A stretch of DNA of 52,363 nucleotides, from positions 1 through 52,363 of the forward strand of contig CAJTCS010000014.1 in assembly GCA_910574995.1 (NCBI GenBank), written 5' to 3'. Positions 23,545 through 32,037 of this stretch are shown in pieces. Within the stretch, counting starts at the first letter, position 1. Each line of letters begins with the position of its first letter. The notes under the pieces are model-generated. The model was given only the letters and a program-made list of their open reading frames with translations, had not been told where the DNA came from and searched no databases. Both the position numbers and the translations under genes were made by a program. The stretch comes from Oscillospiraceae bacterium (GTDB taxonomy: Bacteria > Bacillota > Clostridia > Oscillospirales > Acutalibacteraceae).

Positions 23545-24412
23545 ATGCAGTTGAAGGTGCGCGGCAACCAGTCGGAATTATTCGATTATACCAAGGCCGC
23601 CGATTTCCCCGTGTATGCCAACCCCAACGGCGCTTTGCGCCATCTGCCCAATTACACCGCCCTGGCCCATTGGCATGACGACCTGGAGTTCAGCGTGGTG
23701 CTTTCCGGCAAAAAGGTGTGCTATGTAAACGGCCGGCCTGTAACCGTAACGCAAGGCAACGGGATTTTTGTCAATTCCCGTCAGCTTCATTACGACTCGT
23801 CCCCAGATGGGTCAGATTGCCGCTACACCTGCCTGCTGGTACATCCCATGCTCTTATGCGCGTCCCCCTATGTAGAGCGCACGTTTATCCAGCCTGTTTT
23901 GACAAACGCGCCGCCTTATATCCTGTTGGAAAAGGATGGCTGGGCCGGAAGGCTGTGCAGGGCCTGCAAGGATTGGCTGGCCCTTTGCGGGTGCAGGCAA
24001 AGCTGTGGGAGATATGGGAAGAGCTGTATGTAAACCTGCCCCTGCCAGCGGACGCGCCGCGGCCAAGGGACCAGGCCCTCCATGCCCTGCAAAGCATGGT
24101 GGCGTTCATCCAGAAAAATTACAGGGAAAAGTGACGCTGGAAGGGATTGCCCGGGCAGGCAGCGTAAGTAAGTCCACCTGCTGTAAGGTGTTCCACAAAT
24201 ATAGCAGCCAAAGCCCCCTTAACTACCTCATCGAGTTCCGCCTGCGCAAGGGGATGGAGCTGCTCCGGTCTACGGATATGACGGTGACAGAGATCTGTTA
24301 TGACGTGGGATTCTCCAGCCCCAGCTATTTCAGCGAGAGTTTCCGCAGGTCGTTCGGATGCACGCCGCTGGGGTACCGGAAAACCAGGAATACCAAGGGG
24401 GAAAGCCTATGA
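23545..24412 (+). pseudogene. AraC-family regulator with two frameshifts
   Basis: An intact gene would encode about 288 residues. The N-terminal cupin-like sensor (YTALAHWHDDLEFSVVLSGK, NGIFVNSRQLHYDSS) is in frame one to about 23,975. The linker (LRVQAKLWEIWEELYVNLP to FIQKNYREK) is in a second frame ending at 24134. The DNA-binding domain is in a third (VTLEGIARAGSVSKSTCCKV and YDVGFSSPSYFSESFRRSFG). The second break is at a run of four A (about 24,127-24,130) where five would restore the frame. The first is a lost base near 23,980. It lies divergently from a sugar isomerase/transporter remnant, consistent with a dead sugar-use locus. Confidence 0.85.
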
Positions 24413-24561
24413 AGGAAGGGACCTTGCCCCCGGGTCTTTCAAAGACAAACCGCCCATAGGACAGCTTTTTGCCAGTGGCAGTGATGGGAAGGCCGATAGG
24501 TTTGCCCCCAAATATGCGGTTGGGCCGCGCATAGGCGGCCTTATTTGGCCCGGACGTTGAG

Positions 24562-24601
24562 AAAGGGAATCCCCCCGCCTTACGGCGGGGGGATTCCCTT
24601 T
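24562..24601. terminator. Strong bidirectional terminator
   Basis: AAAGGGAATCCCCCCGCC-TTAC-GGCGGGGGGATTCCCTTT is a perfect 18-bp stem with T/A flanks. It serves the converging AraC-like and PPK2 genes. Confidence 0.92.
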
Positions 24602-24642
24602 TAGGAGATAGAAATATGAAAAAACTTTTCTTGTACACAAAA

Positions 24643-26112
24643 TCAATCCAAGGCTTTTTCCAGGGTATCCACCACGATGCGCAAAGCCTGGATGCGGGCA
24701 TATTTCTTGTCTACCGATTCTAAAATATGCCAGGGGGCGAAGGTAGTGCTGGTCTTTTGCAGCATCTCGTCAATCGCCACTTCATACTCGTCCCATTTCT
24801 CCCGGTTGCGCCAGTCCTCGTCGGTAATCTTCCATTGCTTCGCGGGGGTGTTCTGCCGGTCTGTAAAGCGGGCCAGCTGGGTATCCGAATCGATATGTAC
24901 CCAGAACTTCAGGATGACCGCGCCCCAGTTATGCAGCTCTTGTTCAAATTCATTCATCTCATAGAAAGCCCGTTGCCAGTCGTTCTCCGAGCAAAAACCC
25001 TCCAGGCGTTCCACCATGACGCGGCCATACCAGCTGCGGTCAAAGATAGCGATATGCCCTGTTTTGGGCAGGCGCGTCCAAAAGCGCCATAGATAATGCC
25101 GGGCCTTTTCCTTAGGCTCTGGGCTGGCAATGGGATGCACCTCAAACCCCCGGGGATCCAACGCCCCGGTAACCCGCTTGATGTTCCCGCCTTTCCCGGC
25201 GGCGTCCCAGCCCTCGTATACCATGATGACAGGCACCCGCTTGCGGTACAGCCGGTTGTGCAGCATCCGCAGCCTGCCCTGTAGGCGGTCCAGCTCCGTT
25301 TTATATTCTTCATCAGAAATCGTCTTGTCCAAAGGTACGTCCTTCAGCTTGGGCATCTTCACCAGCGGGAAAGCGTTCTGCAGCAGGGGCACCGCCAGGC
25401 TGTCGTTGGCCAGGGCCGTGTCGATACCCATACACAGGGTCTCCATCACCTGCAGTTCTGCAAATTTCTTGCTTTTCGCGTCCACCAGGTACCAAGGGGC
25501 GCTGGGGGTGTTGGTGTCTATCAAATACCGGTCGAAAGCCTCCTGGCAGTCCTCATAGTGGCGGTTCTGCCACACGTCCCGGCGGCCTACCCGCCAGGCG
25601 GTGTCCTTGTCGGCCAAAAGGGCGTCAATACGCTTGCACTGCTCCTTTTTTCCGATATTGAAAAAGAATTTCAGCACCAGATAGCCGTTGTCCGTCAGCT
25701 GCCGCTCAAAGCGTTTTACGCTGTCCACCCGCTGGGCGTAGGTACTTTCCTCCATGCCGCCCAACAGCCTGTCTTTCATAATCTCGTCCATCCAGCCGGA
25801 ATCTAGGAAAGTAAACTTCCCAGCCTCGGGGATTTTCTCGAAATAGCGGAACAGGAAGGGCTTACGCTGTGCCTCCTCTGTAGGCGCGCCCATAGAGAAC
25901 ACCTTGAAAAACCGGGGGTCTATGTTGCGGATGACCCGCCCGATGGAACTGCCTTTCCCAGCCGCGCCCCAGCCTTCAATCAGCACCAGCACAGGCAGCT
26001 TCCGGTCCTTCAGCTGCATCTGCTGGATAGCCAGCTTTTCCTGGGCGGCTTTCAGGCGGGCTTTCAGTTCCTCTTTCTCAGGTTTTTCTGGCGGCATCCA
26101 ATTTTTTAGCAT
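24643..26112 (-). CDS. Tandem-domain polyphosphate kinase 2 (polyphosphate:AMP phosphotransferase type)
   Basis: The 489-residue protein has two complete PPK2 domains. The first (about 35-230) carries Walker A GWGAAGKGSS and FLDSGWMDE; the second (about 285-489) carries GWDAAGKGGN and FDRSWYGRVMVERL. Two-domain members of PPK2 typically phosphorylate AMP to ADP with polyphosphate; one domain may be inactive. Here the first domain has SGW in place of the canonical DRSWY lid residues. It is a cytosolic enzyme linked to energy balance and polyphosphate use. It is monocistronic with its own promoter, divergent from the redox fusion gene. Confidence 0.9.
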   Translation of the reverse strand: MLKNWMPPEKPEKEELKARLKAAQEKLAIQQMQLKDRKLPVLVLIEGWGAAGKGSSIGRVIRNIDPRFFKVFSMGAPTEEAQRKPFLFRYFEKIPEAGKFTFLDSGWMDEIMKDRLLGGMEESTYAQRVDSVKRFERQLTDNGYLVLKFFFNIGKKEQCKRIDALLADKDTAWRVGRRDVWQNRHYEDCQEAFDRYLIDTNTPSAPWYLVDAKSKKFAELQVMETLCMGIDTALANDSLAVPLLQNAFPLVKMPKLKDVPLDKTISDEEYKTELDRLQGRLRMLHNRLYRKRVPVIMVYEGWDAAGKGGNIKRVTGALDPRGFEVHPIASPEPKEKARHYLWRFWTRLPKTGHIAIFDRSWYGRVMVERLEGFCSENDWQRAFYEMNEFEQELHNWGAVILKFWVHIDSDTQLARFTDRQNTPAKQWKITDEDWRNREKWDEYEVAIDEMLQKTSTTFAPWHILESVDKKYARIQALRIVVDTLEKALD

Positions 26113-26150
26113 AACACGTCACCTCAGTGGGATGGACTTTTAACAAACTC

Positions 26151-26179
26151 ATTATAGCACTATTTTGTAAAAATGTCAC
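26151..26179 (-). promoter_or_regulatory. Promoter of the PPK2 gene
   Basis: On the minus strand, GTGACA (26174-26179) and a perfect TATAAT (26151-26156) are separated by 17 bases. Confidence 0.7.
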
Positions 26180-26268
26180 GTACTTTTTAAAGAATTTTAG
26201 AAAATTTTTTCATGAAGGCCAAATGGGGATAGGCCCATGCGGCCATGGCTGTGGGACGCCGGTCCGCA

Positions 26269-26297
26269 TTGACAACCGGCCGCCCATGCAATATAAT
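26269..26297 (+). promoter_or_regulatory. Consensus promoter of the redox fusion gene
   Basis: TTGACA (26269-26274) and TATAAT (26292-26297), both perfect, are separated by 17 bases. The gene starts 57 bases downstream. Confidence 0.9.
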
Positions 26298-26353
26298 AAA
26301 GGCAGCAAATACCTGGGGCCGTCCGGCCCTGGGGAGGAAAGGGACGGATTGCT

Positions 26354-28936
26354 ATGAAGATATTGGTTATCGGCGGTGTGGCCGCTGGTACGAAAACTGC
26401 CGCCAAATATAAACGGGAAGACCGTTCTGCCCAGGTGACGCTGCTTTCTAAAGGCGCGGACATCTCCTATGCAGGCTGCGGCCTGCCCTATTATGTGGGC
26501 GGGGCCATCCAGGACAAGGGGGAGCTGATCGTCAACACCCCTGAAAAGTTTGCGGCCCTCACTGGCGTAGAAGTGAAAACCCGGCGCGAAGCCGTGCGGG
26601 TACACCCGGAAAGCAAACAGGTAGAGGCGAAAAACCTTGCCACTGGGGAGACGGAGCTATATGCGTACGATTCCCTCGTCATCGCCACAGGGGCGTCCCC
26701 GGTGGTGCCCGATGTGGAAGGCGTGGGCCTGCCCGGGGTCTTCCAGGTGCGCACCCCTGAAGACGCGGTGTCCATGCGGGACTATTTGGAACAGAACCAA
26801 GTAAAAAAAGCCGTGGTGGTGGGCGGCGGCTTCATCGGCCTGGAAATGGCGGAAAACCTGTTGGCAAAGGGCGTCGCCCCCACGGTGGTGGAGTTTATGC
26901 CACAGGTGATGCCTGGCGTGCTAGACCCGGAGATGGCCGCTTATGTGAAAAAACAGCTGCAAGCCAAGGGTGTGCGGGTGCTTACGGGGGCCAAGGCCCA
27001 GGGGGTCCGGGGCGAGGGCCGCGTGGAGTCTGTGCAGACCACCGCGGGCAGCCTGCCCTGCGGCGCGGTGATCTTCGCGGTGGGCGTGCGCCCCAACACC
27101 GGCTTTTTAGAGGGCTCGGGCATTGCCATGCAAAAGGGCGCGGTCGTGGTAGATGAAAAGCTGGCCTCCAGTGTGCCCGGCATTTACGCCGCCGGAGACT
27201 GCGCCTTGGTGAAAAACCGCCTGACCGGCCAGCCACAGTGGTCGCCTATGGGCTCCTCTGCCAACCTGGAAGGCCGCGCCTTGGCGCAAGCCATGGCCGG
27301 GAAAGGGAGGTCTTTTGCTGGCGTGCTGGGCACCGCCGTATGCAAGCTTCCCGGCTTGAACGTGGGCAAAACCGGCCTGACAGAGCGGGCGGCCCGCGAA
27401 GCCGGTTATGATGTAGAGACAGCCTTGCTGGTAACAGACGACAAGGCCCACTATTACCCGGATTCTTCTTACTTTGTCATCAAACTTATTGCCAGCAGGT
27501 CCGCCCGCAAGCTGCTGGGCGTGCAGGTGTTGGGCCCCGGGGCTGTAGATAAGGTGACGGACCTGGGCGTGCTGGCCATCTCCCTGGGGGCCGGGCTTCC
27601 AGACCTGGAGGACCTGGATTTGGCCTATGCGCCGCCTTTCTCCACCGCCATCCATCCCTTTGTCCAGGCCGTGTATATGCTGGAAAACAAGCTGGACGGC
27701 GTGCTGGACAGCATGACCCCCGCGCAGTATGCGGCGGGCGCCGCCGAGGGGTATACGGTGCTGGACGTGAATCCCACGCCAACTATCCGGGGGGCGAAGT
27801 ACATAGACCTGGCTTCCGTAGACCGGCCCTTGGAGGGCGTTGGCAAGGAGGAAAAACTGCTGTTGGTGTGCGCCAAGGGCAAGCGCGCCTATTTCCTCCA
27901 GAACCGTTTGAAAGCCTTGGGTTACGCCAATACCCTGGTGCTGGAAGGCGCCGGCTTCTTCAATGAGGTGCGGGTCAAGTCCGCCGGGGCCTCTGTGCCG
28001 CCTGAAGAGGTCGCCCGGGTAAAGGGGCTGGGCTTCCTGTGGGATAAGCGTACGGCGGATTGCTTTAATGGCCGGGTCATCACCCGCAACGGCAAGATTA
28101 CCGCCAGCGAGATGCGGGCTATCACCGAAGCCGCCGAGAAATATGGCAGCGGCGAGGTGGCCATGACCTCCCGCCTGACTATCGAGATCCAGCATGTGCC
28201 TTTTGACAATATCGAGCCTTTGCGGCAAGAGCTGGCCGCCGCTGGCCTGGAGACGGGCGGCACTGGCAGCAAGGTGCGCCCGGTAGTCTCCTGTAAGGGC
28301 ACTACCTGTCAGTATGGCCTCATTGACGCTTTCGCCCTGTCCGAGGAAATACACGAGCGGTTCTACCACGGTTACGCCGGGGTAAAGCTGCCCCATAAGT
28401 TTAAGATCGCCGTAGGCGGCTGCCCCAATAACTGCGTCAAGCCTGACCTGAACGACCTGGGCGTCATCGGCCAGAAGGTGCCGGAGATAGACCTTTCCAA
28501 GTGCCGGGGCTGTAAGGTCTGCCAGGTAGAGCAGTCCTGCCCCATAAACGTGCCTGTAGTCAAAGACGGGAAATTGGTGCTGGATGATTCGGCCTGTAAC
28601 CACTGCGGCCGTTGTGTTGGCAAGTGCCCCTTTAAGGCCGCAGAGGCCTTTACCTCCGGTTACCGGGTCTACATTGGCGGCCGTTGGGGCAAGCGGGTGG
28701 CCCATGGCCGGTATCTGGATAGGGTCTTCACCAGCCAGGAAGAGGTTTTGGACGTGATTGAAAAGGCCATCCTGCTGTTCCGGGAACAGGGCGTTACAGG
28801 CGAACGTTTTGCCGACACCATCGCCCGGCTGGGCTTTGAGAACGTGCAGGAACAGCTGCTGTCTGACGGGCTGCTTTCCCGCAAGCAGGAGAACCTTTCG
28901 GCGCAGAAGCATCTGAAAGGCGGCGCCACCTGTTGA
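26354..28936 (+). CDS. CoA-disulfide reductase / rhodanese / siroheme-ferredoxin fusion
   Basis: The 860-residue protein fuses four modules. Residues 1-450 are a pyridine-nucleotide-disulfide oxidoreductase of the CoA-disulfide-reductase type: FAD motif VIGGVAAGTKTAAK, redox Cys42 in SYAGCGLPYY, NAD motif VVVGGGFIGLEMAENL, and YAAGDCA. Residues of about 460-555 are a rhodanese with a candidate active Cys (LLLVCAKGKRAYF). About 575-700 is a sulfite/nitrite-reductase ferredoxin-like half with siroheme/Fe-S cysteines CKGTTC and GGCPNNC. About 705-770 holds a two-cluster ferredoxin (CRGCKVCQVEQSCP; CNHCGRCVGKCP). It probably transfers electrons from NAD(P)H to a sulfur substrate such as sulfite, polysulfide or persulfide. 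The substrate is inferred. A consensus promoter drives it and no partner gene follows. Confidence 0.88.
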   Translation: MKILVIGGVAAGTKTAAKYKREDRSAQVTLLSKGADISYAGCGLPYYVGGAIQDKGELIVNTPEKFAALTGVEVKTRREAVRVHPESKQVEAKNLATGETELYAYDSLVIATGASPVVPDVEGVGLPGVFQVRTPEDAVSMRDYLEQNQVKKAVVVGGGFIGLEMAENLLAKGVAPTVVEFMPQVMPGVLDPEMAAYVKKQLQAKGVRVLTGAKAQGVRGEGRVESVQTTAGSLPCGAVIFAVGVRPNTGFLEGSGIAMQKGAVVVDEKLASSVPGIYAAGDCALVKNRLTGQPQWSPMGSSANLEGRALAQAMAGKGRSFAGVLGTAVCKLPGLNVGKTGLTERAAREAGYDVETALLVTDDKAHYYPDSSYFVIKLIASRSARKLLGVQVLGPGAVDKVTDLGVLAISLGAGLPDLEDLDLAYAPPFSTAIHPFVQAVYMLENKLDGVLDSMTPAQYAAGAAEGYTVLDVNPTPTIRGAKYIDLASVDRPLEGVGKEEKLLLVCAKGKRAYFLQNRLKALGYANTLVLEGAGFFNEVRVKSAGASVPPEEVARVKGLGFLWDKRTADCFNGRVITRNGKITASEMRAITEAAEKYGSGEVAMTSRLTIEIQHVPFDNIEPLRQELAAAGLETGGTGSKVRPVVSCKGTTCQYGLIDAFALSEEIHERFYHGYAGVKLPHKFKIAVGGCPNNCVKPDLNDLGVIGQKVPEIDLSKCRGCKVCQVEQSCPINVPVVKDGKLVLDDSACNHCGRCVGKCPFKAAEAFTSGYRVYIGGRWGKRVAHGRYLDRVFTSQEEVLDVIEKAILLFREQGVTGERFADTIARLGFENVQEQLLSDGLLSRKQENLSAQKHLKGGATC

Positions 28937-28961
28937 CCTTTGCCGGCCCTTCCGGTAAAAT
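28933..28961 (+). promoter_or_regulatory. Promoter of the bile-salt-hydrolase-type gene
   Basis: TTGACC (28933-28938) and TAAAAT (28956-28961) are separated by 17 bases. The TTGACC overlaps the stop codon of the fusion gene upstream. The resulting leader would be about 200 bases. Confidence 0.7.
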
Positions 28962-28973
28962 ATCTGTACCCGA

Positions 28974-29130
28974 ACGGGGCCGCCCGGCGTATGGCTGGGC
29001 GGCCCCGTATATCTCCTGCCTTGGCTGCATAGAATTATAGCAGCGTGCTGGAAGGCCGGTACAAGCCGGTTTTCCAGCCAGCGGCTATGCCGCGGTCCCT
29101 AAAGGGGGGGACCCTTCAGGGACTGCGCGG
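28974..29130 (+). promoter_or_regulatory. Structured 5' leader of the bile-salt-hydrolase-type gene
   Basis: Four stem-loops follow each other: ACGGGGCCGCCC/GGGCGGCCCCGT (28974-29008), GCTGC/GCAGC (about 29024-29044), GCTGGAA-xx-CCGG/CCGG-xx-TTCCAGC (29047-29078) and CCGCG-GTCCCT/AGGGAC-xx-CGCGG (29090-29130). The first may also end the upstream transcript, although no T-run follows it. The ribosome binding site lies 25 bases after the last. Confidence 0.5.
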
Positions 29131-29168
29131 GCTACATTTCGAAACGGACAGGAAAGCGGGGGAGTGCT

Positions 29169-30146
29169 GTGTGCACCAGTATTGCCATAACCAGAAGGGA
29201 TTTTTATTTTGGCCGGAACATGGACCTGGACTGCGAATTTGGCGAACGGGTAGTCGTCACGCCCAGGCGGTACCCCTTCCGGTTCCGCAAGGCCGCCCCC
29301 CTGGACAGCCACTACGCCCTAATCGGCATGGCCACCGTGCGGGAGGGATATCCCTTATATGCGGAAGCTTCCAATGAAAAGGGCCTGTGCATGGCAGGGC
29401 TGAATTTCCCAGGGAACGCCTGGTATCCCCCGCAGCTGGACCCTATCCGAAGCAATATTTCCCCATTCGAGCTGATCCCCTGGCTGCTGGGCCAGTGCGC
29501 AGACCTTAAGGAGGCCCGCTGCCTGTTGGGGAACACCCATATCACCGCCATCCCCTTCAGCCGGCAGCTGCCCCTGTCGCCCTTGCATTGGCATATAGCC
29601 GACCGTACCGGCTCTATTGTGCTGGAATGCACCCGGGAAGGGGCGCGGGTCTACGACGATCCGGTGGGGGTGATGACCAACAACCCGCCTTTCTCCTTCC
29701 ACCTGGCAAATATGTGCCAGTATATGAATCTGCTTCCCGGTACGCCGGACAACTGCTTCAGTACAGTGGCGGGCCTGCAGCCCTTCGGCTATGGGCTGGG
29801 CAGTGTCGGCCTGCCAGGGGATTTCTCCCCGGCCTCCCGGTTTGTAAAGGCCGCTTACCTTGCCATGAATTCCGCCTGCGAAAAGGATGAGAAAAGCTGC
29901 GTCTCCCAGTTTTTCCACCTGTTGGGCTCTGTGTCTATGGTGCGCGGCAGTGTGGTTGCCCCCAATGGCGGGCTGGAAATGACCACCTATGCCTGTTGTA
30001 TCAACGCCGACAAAGGCCACTACTATTATAATTCTTATAGCAACAGCCAGATCACCGGGATAGACCTGTTCCGGGAGGATTTGTCCGCCCATGAGCTTAT
30101 CCAGTACCCCCTGCGGAAGAAGCCTGAAATCGCCTGGGAAAACTGA
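29169..30146 (+). CDS. Choloylglycine hydrolase family (bile salt hydrolase / penicillin V acylase)
   Basis: Starting at GTG 29169, the product becomes an N-terminal nucleophile hydrolase when the initiator Met is removed to expose Cys2 (CTSIAI). The family residues are present: GRNMDL (Arg, Asp), GLNFPGNAWY, MTNNPPF (Asn) and SRFVKAAY (Arg). The 325-residue length is standard. Such enzymes cleave conjugated bile salts, penicillin V or acyl-homoserine lactones. The GLNFPGN segment favours bile salt hydrolase, but the substrate is uncertain. No signal peptide is seen, so the enzyme is cytoplasmic. It is monocistronic with a long structured leader. Choosing a start further upstream would bury the catalytic Cys. 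Confidence 0.88.
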   Translation: MCTSIAITRRDFYFGRNMDLDCEFGERVVVTPRRYPFRFRKAAPLDSHYALIGMATVREGYPLYAEASNEKGLCMAGLNFPGNAWYPPQLDPIRSNISPFELIPWLLGQCADLKEARCLLGNTHITAIPFSRQLPLSPLHWHIADRTGSIVLECTREGARVYDDPVGVMTNNPPFSFHLANMCQYMNLLPGTPDNCFSTVAGLQPFGYGLGSVGLPGDFSPASRFVKAAYLAMNSACEKDEKSCVSQFFHLLGSVSMVRGSVVAPNGGLEMTTYACCINADKGHYYYNSYSNSQITGIDLFREDLSAHELIQYPLRKKPEIAWEN

Positions 30147-30314
30147 AAGCCGCCTGTCCCGCGGCAGGGCGGCGCTGCCTAAAGGGCTTATCCCTGCGGT
30201 TTGCGGTAAAACTTCCCATGCAAAAGGTAAACCACCGGCCTGATGCGGCGCCCCCGGTTGTGGGCGCGGGTTCTCATTTGTACAGGGAAGCCAGATGAAA
30301 CGGGATAAGAGCCC

Positions 30315-30348
30315 AAAAAGGCACAGCCCCTGGGGGCCGTGCCTTTTT
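30315..30348. terminator. Bidirectional terminator between converging genes
   Basis: AAAAAGGCAC-A-GCCCC-TG-GGGGC-C-GTGCCTTTTT has a stem of about 15 bp with one mismatch. The 250-base gap around it holds no gene. Confidence 0.9.
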
Positions 30349-30396
30349 GCTGTGGGAAAACAGCGGGTTGCTTGCCGGCGCTGGGATGGGCCGGCT

Positions 30397-31695
30397 TCAT
30401 TTGCCTTTCCGCTCTGCCAGCAGGCCCCGCCGCCCCCAGAACAGCAAGGCAAAGCCAACCAGGAACAGCAGCGCCAGGCTGATGACCCCAATCGAATCCC
30501 GTCCGGTGGCCTGGGTGAACAGGGCCACCAGCAACGGGCCGATAACGGCGGCAAATTTGCCGAAGATATCGAAAAAGCCGAAATATTCGTTGGAACGCTG
30601 GACCGGGATGAGCTTGCCGAAATAAGACCGGGAGATGGCCTGGATACCCCCCTGTACGGTCCCCACCAGGAACGCCATGCACCAGAACAGGATGAGGGAG
30701 AGGGTGCGCGCGCTTGCATCGCCGGGGTGCTGCTCGATGTTGAACCCCATAAAGAACCCTACCACAGTGATGCAGAAGTAAACCCCCACCGCGCCGCACA
30801 GCACGTTGATAGACCCCAGGCGTTCCGCCAGCCGGGCAAACAGGATGGAGAAGGGCACCGCTACGACCTGGGTCATCAGCAAGGCCAGGATCATGCTGAT
30901 ATCGTCCAGCCCCAGCTTCGAGCCGTAGGAGGTAGACACGGAAATGATGGTATTTACCCCGTCAATATAGAAGAAATAAGCAACCAGGAACAGGAAGACC
31001 TTCTTTTCGGCGAAGATGTCCCGGGCTGTGCGCCACAGGTTGGACAGGGAGGAACGCACCAGGTTTTTCTGGCCCTGGATATAGTGCACTTGTTTCACGT
31101 TTTTTAGCATGGGGATGCTGAACACCAGCCACCATAAGCTGGTAAGGATGATGACCAGCCGGAAAGCCAGCATGTTGTCCATGCCCATCTGCAAAAGGAT
31201 CACTATGGAAAGCAGGAAGGGGATGGTGCTGCCGCCAATATAGCCCATGGCATAGCCCCAGGAGGAAACCCGGTCCATGCGGTCGCTGGTGGTCACGTCC
31301 GTGAGGAAGGAATCATAGAACAGGCAAGAGCCGGAAAACCCGATGTGGGACAGCACATAGCCTACCAGCAGCATTTGATAGCTGTCCACAAAGGCGCTGG
31401 ACAGGGTGAACGCCACACCCAGCCCCAAGAATATGGCGAACAGCTTTTTTTTATAGCCTTTGTGATCGGCCAGCGCCCCCAAGACAGGGGCCAGGATGGC
31501 TACCAAGAACGTGGCCGCGGCCGTGCCGTACGACCACAGAACCAGGTTGTCCGCGCCGTTGCGCTGGCAGACGCTTTTGAAATAGATGGGGAAGATAACG
31601 GCCAGGATGTTGGTGGCGTATACAGAGTTGGCCCAGTCGTACAGGATCCAGCTTTTTTCCGCCTTCGTAAATTTCTTTCCGCTGCTTTTCGCCAT
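30397..31695 (-). CDS. MFS transporter of the UMF1 / vacuole-effluxer type
   Basis: The 432-residue protein opens with a basic start and KSWILYDWANSVYATNIL, a signature of the UMF1 (COG2270, Atg22-like) family. It then shows about 12 transmembrane segments, with LAPVLGALADHKGYKKK in the first cytoplasmic loop and AISRSYFGKLIPVQRSNEYF late in the protein, also typical. Members are predicted effluxers with poorly defined substrates. It is monocistronic, with a TTGTAT-17-GATAAT promoter. It converges on the bile-salt-hydrolase-type gene. Confidence 0.85.
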   Translation of the reverse strand: MAKSSGKKFTKAEKSWILYDWANSVYATNILAVIFPIYFKSVCQRNGADNLVLWSYGTAAATFLVAILAPVLGALADHKGYKKKLFAIFLGLGVAFTLSSAFVDSYQMLLVGYVLSHIGFSGSCLFYDSFLTDVTTSDRMDRVSSWGYAMGYIGGSTIPFLLSIVILLQMGMDNMLAFRLVIILTSLWWLVFSIPMLKNVKQVHYIQGQKNLVRSSLSNLWRTARDIFAEKKVFLFLVAYFFYIDGVNTIISVSTSYGSKLGLDDISMILALLMTQVVAVPFSILFARLAERLGSINVLCGAVGVYFCITVVGFFMGFNIEQHPGDASARTLSLILFWCMAFLVGTVQGGIQAISRSYFGKLIPVQRSNEYFGFFDIFGKFAAVIGPLLVALFTQATGRDSIGVISLALLFLVGFALLFWGRRGLLAERKGK

Positions 31696-31734
31696 GTGTT
31701 TGCACTCCCTTCCCAGGCAAAACCTGTTATGACT

Positions 31735-31763
31735 ATTATCTCATATTTTTCCGTTGCATACAA
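31735..31763 (-). promoter_or_regulatory. Promoter of the UMF1-type gene
   Basis: On the minus strand, TTGTAT (31758-31763) and GATAAT (31735-31740) are separated by 17 bases. The rest of the 340-base gap up to 31967 shows no gene. Confidence 0.55.
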
Positions 31764-31967
31764 TAGTTTTTTGTCAATTTTTGCAGATCTATTTTTTAGA
31801 AGCTACGCGCAAGGCATGGTGGGGCTTGCGGGAAAAGCCCGTGGGAGGCAAGGCGGAAGCCCCAGGAAAACCACCCGGCATCTGCGGGCTTTCAATAATA
31901 GGGGACCTGGGAATTTGTCAAAAGGGTTTGCGCTACACCCTATCGGTACGGTTTCTTAACACGGTAG

Positions 31968-31996
31968 AAAAGGGACGCCCGCGGGCGTCCCTTTTT
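31968..31996. terminator. Terminator after the L,D-transpeptidase gene
   Basis: AAAAGGGACGCCC-GC-GGGCGTCCCTTTTT is a perfect 13-bp stem with T-runs on both strands. Confidence 0.9.
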
Positions 31997-32037
31997 ACTT
32001 ATAATAGGCTATCCGTACGGCAGGGTAGAGGGCGGCT

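Noticed and set aside
26354..28912. A long open frame (about 600 codons) on the minus strand inside the redox fusion gene
   Set aside because: It is antisense to a gene with clear domains, shows no recognisable motif, and follows from high GC and codon bias. The same holds for the long minus-strand frame under the SpaA-type gene (5224-6225).
29045..29377. Small plus-strand frame over the leader and start of the bile-salt-hydrolase-type gene
   Set aside because: It is out of frame with the enzyme, lacks a binding site and shows no family; it would also remove the needed N-terminal Cys.
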